A stretch of DNA of 6,218 nt from Ilumatobacteraceae bacterium. Lineage in GTDB: Bacteria > Actinomycetota > Acidimicrobiia > Acidimicrobiales > Ilumatobacteraceae. The notes beneath the pieces are model-generated. The model ran no database searches. It saw only the letters and a program-made list of their open reading frames with translations, and was not told the origin of the DNA. Position 1 is the first letter of the stretch; each line of letters opens with the position of its first letter. The stretch spans positions 1 through 6,218 of the forward strand of contig JALOLG010000098.1 in assembly GCA_025456105.1 (NCBI GenBank), in the 5' to 3' direction. Below, piece after piece: positions 1 to 3,900 of the stretch. The translations under genes and the position numbers were made by a program.

Positions 1-192
1 GTGGGGCGCCTCGGCACCTTCAGCCTGTGGGCGTCGGCCGACGACGCACGTCGGTTCGTGGCGCTGCCGGAGCACCGCGAGGTCGTGCGGCGCACGCGCG
101 CCGAGGACTGGTACGGCGAGGAGCTGTTCGCCCGGTTCGAGCCCTACGCGTCGGCCGGCACGTGGAGCGGCGTCGACCCGCTCGCCGGCTGA
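1..192 (+). CDS. CrtA-like (spheroidene monooxygenase family) protein, 3' end only
   Basis: This is the C-terminal 63 residues of a protein that begins left of the window; the GTG at base 1 is probably an internal valine codon. The visible part carries the family's C-terminal signature: a GTFSLW strand, a helix with an [10 protein letters not shown] segment, then [10 protein letters not shown] and a GTWSGVDPL end. In known members this heme-binding alpha/beta-barrel oxygenase puts keto groups on acyclic carotenoids such as spheroidene; related proteins of unknown substrate are widespread in actinobacteria. It converges on a beta-carotene hydroxylase-type gene on the other strand and overlaps its 3' end by 49 bp, which supports a carotenoid setting. 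Family assignment is fairly confident. Substrate and true enzymatic role cannot be judged from this fragment, and about two thirds of a typical family member is missing. Confidence 0.72.
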   Translation: MGRLGTFSLWASADDARRFVALPEHREVVRRTRAEDWYGEELFARFEPYASAGTWSGVDPLAG

Positions 193-659
193 CGTCCGCC
201 GAACGGATCGCGGTCGGTGCGGGCGGCCCGCTCACGCAGGCGCCGCGGCACCACCGGCACGAGCATCCCGTACGGCGCCTCGCCGTACAGGTGGTGGATC
301 CGATGGGCATCGGCCAGCCGGTCGAGCAGCGCCATGCGGCGGCCGCCGAGTCCGCCGAGCCGGCGGTGGATGTAGACGTCGTGCACCAGCGCGTACGCCG
401 CGCCGTAGGCCGTGATCCCGAGCGTGGCGGGCACCAGCACGCCGGCTCCGTCGACGTTGAACCCGGCCCACATGGCGGTGCACACGATCGCAGCGAAGGC
501 GACGGGGTAGAGGTCGTTGGCCTCCCAGCGACCGTCGTGGCGCTGGTGGTGGCTGCGGTGGAGGCGCTCACCCAGGCCGTGCATGACCCAGCGGTGGGTC
601 GCGGCCGTGACGGGCTCCATCACGGCGAACGCCACGAGGCCCACGGTCAGCGACCACAT
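144..659 (-). CDS. crtZ: Beta-carotene hydroxylase, CrtZ type (fatty acid hydroxylase superfamily)
   Basis: A 171-residue non-heme di-iron membrane hydroxylase. Known CrtZ enzymes add 3-hydroxyl groups to the beta-ionone rings of carotenoids, giving zeaxanthin-type xanthophylls. All four histidine boxes are present: HRWVMH (H22, H27), HRSHH (H34, H37, H38), HDVYIH (H93, H98) and HRIHH (H119, H122, H123). The N-terminus (about 2-20) and about 50-70 and 73-92 are hydrophobic, as expected for an integral membrane protein. Length fits the family at roughly 160-180. The ATG start directly precedes the first membrane helix and lies 10 bp after the stop of the upstream hydrolase gene, with no clear Shine-Dalgarno, so translation is probably coupled. 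The last 15 or so residues, after VPRRLR, are a non-conserved tail that runs antisense into the convergent CrtA-like gene. A generic sterol desaturase/fatty acid hydroxylase is the alternative, but the motif spacing favours CrtZ. Confidence 0.88.
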   Translation of the reverse strand: MWSLTVGLVAFAVMEPVTAATHRWVMHGLGERLHRSHHQRHDGRWEANDLYPVAFAAIVCTAMWAGFNVDGAGVLVPATLGITAYGAAYALVHDVYIHRRLGGLGGRRMALLDRLADAHRIHHLYGEAPYGMLVPVVPRRLRERAARTDRDPFGGRQPASGSTPLHVPADA

Positions 660-669
660 GCCCGCGACG

Positions 670-1335
670 CTACCGGTCCGTGCGGGCGAGGGCGGCGTAG
701 TGCGCGATCGCGTCGCGCAGCGGGGCCTCCACGACGCCCTGCTCGTCGGCGACCGCGGCGAGCCACGCCGGGCGGTACACCGCCGACACCGTGATCGGGG
801 TGTCGAGCGCGGACCCCTGCACGGCGAGGCGGGTGAACGTCGTGGCGTAGTCGGGCGGGCGGAGGTCGCGCCCCAGCTCCCAGAGCGCATAGGGATCGGG
901 GGCCTGGCCGTCGGGCCGGAGCAGCACGTAGCTCCCCGACGTCGGCTCGGTGGGACCACCGGCGAGCCCCGGGCCGTCGGCGAGCACCGTGCCGTGCACC
1001 CGGTCGGGGCGCGCCCCGGCCAGCTGCAGCGCGGCGTAGGCGCCGAGCCCGCGGCCCACGACCGCCGCCTCGCCGACCTCGCCGAGCGCGATGTCGGCGT
1101 CACCGAGCAGGATCTCGGAGGTGTAGCCGCCGCCGGCCGGCACGGTGGAGGCGCCGTGGCCGGTGAAGTCGAGGGCCGCAACGGGTCCCGGCCAGTGGTC
1201 CGCCCAGGTCGGCACCGCCTCGGGCGACCGCTCGCCGAGCCCGTGCAGCAGGAGCAGCGCCAACCCGTCGCCCTCGCGGAGCCAGTGCAGCGCGAGGTCG
1301 ATGCGGTTGTGGCGCAGCACCACCGTGCGGGTCAC
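670..1335 (-). CDS. Alpha/beta-hydrolase-fold protein lacking the nucleophile serine
   Basis: A 221-residue protein with the alpha/beta hydrolase fold. The oxyanion region LLLHGLGE (H31-G32) is followed by DFTGHGAS (56-63), the usual strand-turn before the second catalytic half. The nucleophile elbow, normally G-x-S-x-G, reads GRGLG (94-98), with Gly96 (codon GGG) where serine should be. No conventional GxxH histidine segment is visible near the C-terminus (the only late histidine is H212), and the protein is about 60-80 residues shorter than typical members. It starts with GTG overlapping the stop of the upstream hydrolase by four bases (GTGA) and has a GGGAG ribosome binding site 7 nt upstream, so the two are co-translated. 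The flanking sequence stays in frame to the stop, which argues for a retained non-catalytic relative and not a decaying gene. Role unknown; possibly a binding or partner protein. Confidence 0.8.
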   Translation of the reverse strand: MTRTVVLRHNRIDLALHWLREGDGLALLLLHGLGERSPEAVPTWADHWPGPVAALDFTGHGASTVPAGGGYTSEILLGDADIALGEVGEAAVVGRGLGAYAALQLAGARPDRVHGTVLADGPGLAGGPTEPTSGSYVLLRPDGQAPDPYALWELGRDLRPPDYATTFTRLAVQGSALDTPITVSAVYRPAWLAAVADEQGVVEAPLRDAIAHYAALARTDR

Positions 1336-2273
1336 GAGCGCGCTCCCGGAGGTGGGCCGAGGAACTCGTGCACGATCGCGGCCACCCGGTCGGGATCCTC
1401 GATGTGGGCGAAGTGGCCGAGGCCGTCGAGCAGCAGGCACCGGCCCTCCGGCGGGAGGTACGGCTCGACGTGCTCGGGCAGCGTCCCCCAGCCCATCTCC
1501 TCGGACTCCGAGCACAGCAGGCCGAGGAACGGCATCGACAGACCCGGCAGGCGCATGAGGGCCCACTCGGGACGCCACGGCCCGAAGCCGCCCATCCGCA
1601 TCGACGGGTCGATCTTCCATCGCCACCCGTCGGGCGACTCGAAGCCCCCGACGGTCACGAGGTACTCGAGCCACTCGCGCGGGAGCCGGGGGTTCATCCG
1701 CGCCCGCCGCTGCGCGACCTCCGCGATGGTGCCGGGCTTGCGGACGTTGCCGGCCGTGCGGCGGCGGTGGTCGAGCCAGCCGGCCACCTCGCTCGCCATC
1801 ATCTTCGTGCGCTGGTGCTCGGGCACGTCGGGGAAGCGCCCGCGGAACGGGATGCCGTCGATGTTCACGAGCGCCCTGAACCGGTGCGGCTGCGCGTCGG
1901 CGAGCTGGATCATGAGCCCACCGCCCTTCGAGTGCGCGATCACCGGGACGGCCTGGTGCGGTGCGACGTGGTCGAACACCGCGGTGGCGTCGCGGATGTC
2001 GGCTTCCCACGAGTAGAGCGCCGCGTGCGCGCTGTCGCCGTGGCCGCGCTGGTCCCAGGCCACGACGCGCCAGCCGAGCCCGGCGAGGATGGGTGCGAAC
2101 ACGTCGTACGTGCGGGCGAAGTCGAAGCCACCGTGGACGCACAGGAGCACGGGGGCGTCGGCCGCACCCCACTCGTGCACCGCGATGCGGACCCCGTCGG
2201 CGTCGACGTCGTACTCCCGATCGGGCGCGTGGGCACGTGGGTACGTGCGGGCGGGAGCGGTCGCCGAGTCCAC
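1332..2273 (-). CDS. Alpha/beta hydrolase with intact catalytic residues
   Basis: A 313-residue soluble serine hydrolase of the alpha/beta fold; substrate unknown. In order: CVHGG oxyanion region (45-49), DQRGHGDS (74-81), nucleophile elbow AHSKGG with Ser115, a cap or lid region about 150-240, an acidic stretch LLCSESEE (252-259) that probably holds the catalytic acid, and GLGHFAHIEDP with His287 as the likely catalytic histidine. The layout resembles epoxide hydrolase/lactonase-type members, which cannot be separated by eye. I chose the GTG at 2273 because homology begins near EYDVDADGVRIAVHEWG just after it, and a -10-like TAGTGT lies 8 nt upstream. A GTG at 2285 falls inside that element, and an ATG at 2441 would run across the divergent LysM gene. 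It is first in an operon with the degenerate hydrolase and crtZ, so a role near carotenoid modification is possible but unproven. Confidence 0.85.
   Translation of the reverse strand: MDSATAPARTYPRAHAPDREYDVDADGVRIAVHEWGAADAPVLLCVHGGFDFARTYDVFAPILAGLGWRVVAWDQRGHGDSAHAALYSWEADIRDATAVFDHVAPHQAVPVIAHSKGGGLMIQLADAQPHRFRALVNIDGIPFRGRFPDVPEHQRTKMMASEVAGWLDHRRRTAGNVRKPGTIAEVAQRRARMNPRLPREWLEYLVTVGGFESPDGWRWKIDPSMRMGGFGPWRPEWALMRLPGLSMPFLGLLCSESEEMGWGTLPEHVEPYLPPEGRCLLLDGLGHFAHIEDPDRVAAIVHEFLGPPPGARS
1343..1347 (-). promoter_or_regulatory. Ribosome binding site for the second hydrolase
   Basis: The minus strand reads GGGAG seven bases before the GTG at 1335-1333. It lies inside the last codons of the upstream hydrolase gene. 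It supports the GTG start that overlaps the upstream TGA, and it contrasts with the apparent lack of Shine-Dalgarno sequences ahead of the genes next to promoters. Confidence 0.5.
2233..2248. repeat. Perfect 6-bp inverted repeat, possible operator or 5' mRNA hairpin
   Basis: GCACGT, four spacer bases GGGT, then ACGTGC. It sits 25-40 bases inside the leftward hydrolase gene (codons about 9-14), close to the shared divergent promoter. It could be an operator or an early mRNA hairpin. The arms are short and lie in coding sequence, so chance is quite possible. Confidence 0.25.
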
Positions 2274-2281
2274 GGCGGGCG

Positions 2282-2287
2282 ACACTA
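2282..2287 (-). promoter_or_regulatory. Leftward -10-like element of the hydrolase-crtZ operon
   Basis: The minus strand reads TAGTGT, matching the actinobacterial TAnnnT -10 pattern, 8 bases before the GTG at 2273. That spacing suggests a transcript starting at or next to the start codon (leaderless). I see no convincing -35. It is mirrored by the rightward element across a central TACGCGTA palindrome at 2286-2293. Confidence 0.42.
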
Positions 2288-2291
2288 CGCG

Positions 2292-2297
2292 TACAGT
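2292..2297 (+). promoter_or_regulatory. Rightward -10-like element of the LysM gene
   Basis: TACAGT followed by 7 bases and the GTG at 2305, again a leaderless arrangement without a Shine-Dalgarno. Only CGCG separates it from the leftward -10, so one RNA polymerase would probably exclude the other. No clear -35 is present; this is inferred from spacing and pattern alone. Confidence 0.45.
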
Positions 2298-2304
2298 CGC
2301 CGGG

Positions 2305-2673
2305 GTGAGGTGGTGGTGGAGCCCGGCAGTGCTCTCGGCGGCGGCGATCGGTGCTGCCGTCGTCGCCGGCTGCGCAGGCGACGACGCAGGGGCGGGCGAG
2401 ACGCTGCCGCCGATCCGCACCACGACCACCGTGGCCACCACGACGTCGTCGACCCTGCCCGAGGGCCGGATCTTCTACGAGATCAAGCCCGGCGAGACCC
2501 TGTCGATCATCGCCGAGCGGTTCCAGGTGCCGGTCAAGGCGATCGTCGACCTCAACCGGATCGAGGACCCCGACGACGTGCCCGCCGGTGCGACGATCGA
2601 GATCCCGCGCGGCGTCGTGCTGGTGCCCGAGCTGCCCGAGGTGCCGTCGAGCGCGCCCACCAGCGAGCCGTGA
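2305..2673 (+). CDS. LysM-domain lipoprotein, small
   Basis: A 122-residue predicted lipoprotein. Residues 1-22 form a signal peptide: R2, then W3-W5, then an alanine/valine-rich core. It ends in a lipobox VVAGC with Cys23 as the lipidation site. A short acidic segment and a Thr/Ser-rich linker (39-50) lead to one LysM domain (about 57-101): FYEIKPGETLSIIAERF, a DLNRIEDPDDV middle and an AGATIEIP end. A Pro/Glu-rich tail follows. LysM domains bind N-acetylglucosamine-containing glycans, so the protein is probably anchored at the membrane outer face and touches peptidoglycan. No catalytic domain is attached. I chose GTG 2305 because the signal peptide starts exactly there; the frame is open further upstream, but that part is only the antisense of the hydrolase gene. 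It is transcribed divergently from the hydrolase operon. Confidence 0.87.
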   Translation: MRWWWSPAVLSAAAIGAAVVAGCAGDDAGAGETLPPIRTTTTVATTTSSTLPEGRIFYEIKPGETLSIIAERFQVPVKAIVDLNRIEDPDDVPAGATIEIPRGVVLVPELPEVPSSAPTSEP

Positions 2674-2701
2674 CCTGCTGCCGTGGGATGTGACGGAGTG
2701 C

Positions 2702-2720
2702 CCTGCCGGCTGCCGGTGGG
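2702..2720 (+). terminator. Weak hairpin after the LysM gene
   Basis: CCTGCCGG, loop CTG, then CCGGTGGG can pair over 8 bp, including two G-U pairs, 28 bases after the LysM stop. No T-tract follows, and the hairpin overlaps the place where a -35 of the next gene would lie. Possible terminator of a U-tract-less type; low confidence. Confidence 0.25.
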
Positions 2721-2726
2721 CGTTCC

Positions 2727-2732
2727 TACACT
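2727..2732 (+). promoter_or_regulatory. -10-like element of the 2OG oxygenase gene
   Basis: TACACT, six bases, then the ATG at 2739. This is the same leaderless-type layout seen at the other promoters here, and there is no Shine-Dalgarno. A CTGCCG 18 bases upstream is at best a weak -35. It indicates separate transcription from the LysM gene, whose stop is 65 bp away. Confidence 0.5.
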
Positions 2733-2738
2733 GGCGCC

Positions 2739-3437
2739 ATGACCTTCTGGCCGACGCGCGACCACTGGAGCGTCGCGATCCCGCTGCACACCGACCACGT
2801 CCGGCTCCCGGTGCTCGCCGACACGGGCTTCGTGCAGCTCGCGCCGATGCCGGTCGAGGTGCCGGCCACCGAGTGGGAGTCGCTCGAGTACATGGACTGG
2901 AAGAGCGGCGGCGACACCAACTTCGCGCCGCTCGCGAGCGCCGACGGCGAGCTCGACTGCCGGGGCTTCTGGGACAAGGGCAAGACCGACAAGGACGCCC
3001 TGTGGACCTCCAACGCCGCGAAGGCCCCGACGTTGCGCGACTACGTGGCGGGCGTGGGCGCGAACTTCGGTCGTGTGCGCATCATCAAGCTCGAGCCGCA
3101 GGATCGCGAGGCGGCGATGCGCTCGATCCACCGCGACGACAACAACCGCTTCAACCCCGAGGGCGAGGGCTGGGTCGTGCGGTCGTGGGTCGAGCTCACC
3201 GACAACCCCGACAGCTACATGCTGCTCATGGACAACGGTCCCGACGGCCTGCCCGACCCGGCCACCGAGCGGCGCGTGCCGCTGCCGCGCGGGGCGCGGT
3301 TCGTGGTCGACACGCAGCGCCTGTGGCACGTGGTGGTGCACAACGGCACGGCGCCCCGCTACGCGCTGATCACCAGCTTCGAGTCGGGTCCGGCGCTCGA
3401 GCGCTGGATCGACAGCCAGCTCCCCGTCGCCGTGTGA
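2739..3437 (+). CDS. Aspartyl/asparaginyl beta-hydroxylase-like 2-oxoglutarate/Fe(II) oxygenase
   Basis: A 232-residue soluble protein. The C-terminal half carries the double-stranded beta-helix signature of the aspartyl/asparaginyl beta-hydroxylase family: an HxD pair (H131-R-D133) followed by DNNRFNP; then WVVRSWVELTDNPDSYMLLMD (145-165); then PRGARFVVDTQRLWHVVVHNG with H197 as the distal iron ligand; and PRYALITSFE with R207, ten residues later, placed to bind the 2-oxoglutarate carboxylate. The N-terminal half (1-110) is rich in Trp and Asp, resembles nothing I can name, and could bind substrate. Family members hydroxylate Asp/Asn side chains in proteins or free amino acids; the substrate here is unknown. 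The ATG start fits the -10 spacing. Its 3' end converges with the DUF5655 gene across 16 bp. Fold assignment is good; precise reaction is inference. Confidence 0.75.
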   Translation: MTFWPTRDHWSVAIPLHTDHVRLPVLADTGFVQLAPMPVEVPATEWESLEYMDWKSGGDTNFAPLASADGELDCRGFWDKGKTDKDALWTSNAAKAPTLRDYVAGVGANFGRVRIIKLEPQDREAAMRSIHRDDNNRFNPEGEGWVVRSWVELTDNPDSYMLLMDNGPDGLPDPATERRVPLPRGARFVVDTQRLWHVVVHNGTAPRYALITSFESGPALERWIDSQLPVAV

Positions 3438-3466
3438 GGCACACGCCCACGCGTCAGGCGCGCGTG
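3431..3466. terminator. Convergent-gene junction with two short hairpins
   Basis: Two small dyads lie at the 16-bp gap between convergent stops. CGTGTG-AGG-CACACG (3431-3445) includes the oxygenase stop codon, and CACGCG with CGCGTG around a 7-base loop (3448-3466) includes the DUF5655 stop. Neither has a T-tract. They might act as a bidirectional terminator, but the stems are only 6 bp and the region is GC-rich. Confidence 0.25.
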
Positions 3467-3882
3467 CACTGGTAGGCCTGCGTCAGCAGGTCGCGCAGCG
3501 ACTCGTCGAGATCGTCGGGGTGCGCGACGTTGGCGACGTGCCAGTAGCGGCCGCCCCACGGCGCGACCTTGCGCGTGATGGTCCGGTGGCGGGCGGGCCG
3601 GTCGAGCGCGAACCAGATCGCCTCCCAGCGCCGCATCGGGCGGAGCTCGGCGAACTTGTGGGGGTTCTTCAGGAAGATCCCCACCGACACCACGTCGAGG
3701 TGCACGGGGCCCACGCTCGAGAGGTGGGCGAGCACCGCCTCGACGACCGGTCGCTCGTGGGCCGGCCCGGTGGCCAGGTACTCCTCGAGCGTGAGGCCGG
3801 GGGCGCACTCGTGCCCCTGACCGGCCCGACCGAACACCCGGCCGCAGCTCGGGCAGGTCCAGCCGCGAGGCTGCGCCGTCAC
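3454..3882 (-). CDS. Zinc-ribbon plus DUF5655 domain protein
   Basis: A 142-residue protein of unknown function. The N-terminus has a probable zinc site, C10-P-S-C13 and H24-E-C26 (CxxC-x10-HxC), in the CGRVFGRAGQGHEC context typical of this family. The rest (about 35-138) matches DUF5655: LEEYLATGPAHERPVVEAV, then a VGIFLKNPHKFAELRPMRR segment, a WFALDRPARHRTITRKVAPWGGRYWHVANV strand pair (split here by position 88-118) and a C-terminal DESLRDLLTQAYQ helix. No enzyme motif is apparent. GTG 3882 overlaps the ecm stop by four bases (GTGA), so it is the second gene of the ecm operon and probably translated by coupling. Its start codon and a weak GAGG binding site lie inside a strong 16-bp hairpin. 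Why it travels with a B12 mutase is not evident from the sequence. Confidence 0.8.
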   Translation of the reverse strand: MTAQPRGWTCPSCGRVFGRAGQGHECAPGLTLEEYLATGPAHERPVVEAVLAHLSSVGPVHLDVVSVGIFLKNPHKFAELRPMRRWEAIWFALDRPARHRTITRKVAPWGGRYWHVANVAHPDDLDESLRDLLTQAYQCTRA

Positions 3883-3900
3883 GCCGGCGCAGCCTCGCGG
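3863..3900 (-). repeat. Perfect 16-bp inverted repeat around the ecm/DUF5655 stop-start junction
   Basis: Arms 3863-3878 and 3885-3900 are exact reverse complements, separated by six bases. In the mRNA (minus strand) the loop reads GCGTGA, which contains both the GTG start of the DUF5655 gene and the TGA stop of ecm. The 5' arm encodes the last ecm residues and holds the only Shine-Dalgarno-like GAGG (3893-3896). The 3' arm encodes the first DUF5655 residues. No T-run follows. A ribosome finishing ecm would open the stem, so it could enforce translational coupling; it could also be an RNA-processing or attenuation site. Confidence 0.75.

Noticed and set aside
670..1335. Degenerate hydrolase as a pseudogene
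   Set aside because: There is no frameshift or internal stop, it has a good ribosome binding site and a precise four-base overlap. A missing catalytic residue alone does not show decay.
517..2016. Long plus-strand open frame over the hydrolase operon, and similar ones at 27-794, 1368-2693 and 2351-3475
   Set aside because: Low-complexity Arg/Gly/Ala/Pro/His-rich translations without motifs. The opposite or alternative frames carry complete hydrolase, CrtZ, LysM and oxygenase motifs.
2089..2304. Upstream start for the LysM protein at 2089
   Set aside because: That stretch is antisense to the conserved N-terminal half of the hydrolase, and a signal peptide with lipobox begins exactly at GTG 2305.
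2274..2441. Longer N-terminus for the leftward hydrolase starting at 2441
   Set aside because: It would be antisense to the LysM lipoprotein signal peptide and linker and shows no hydrolase homology.
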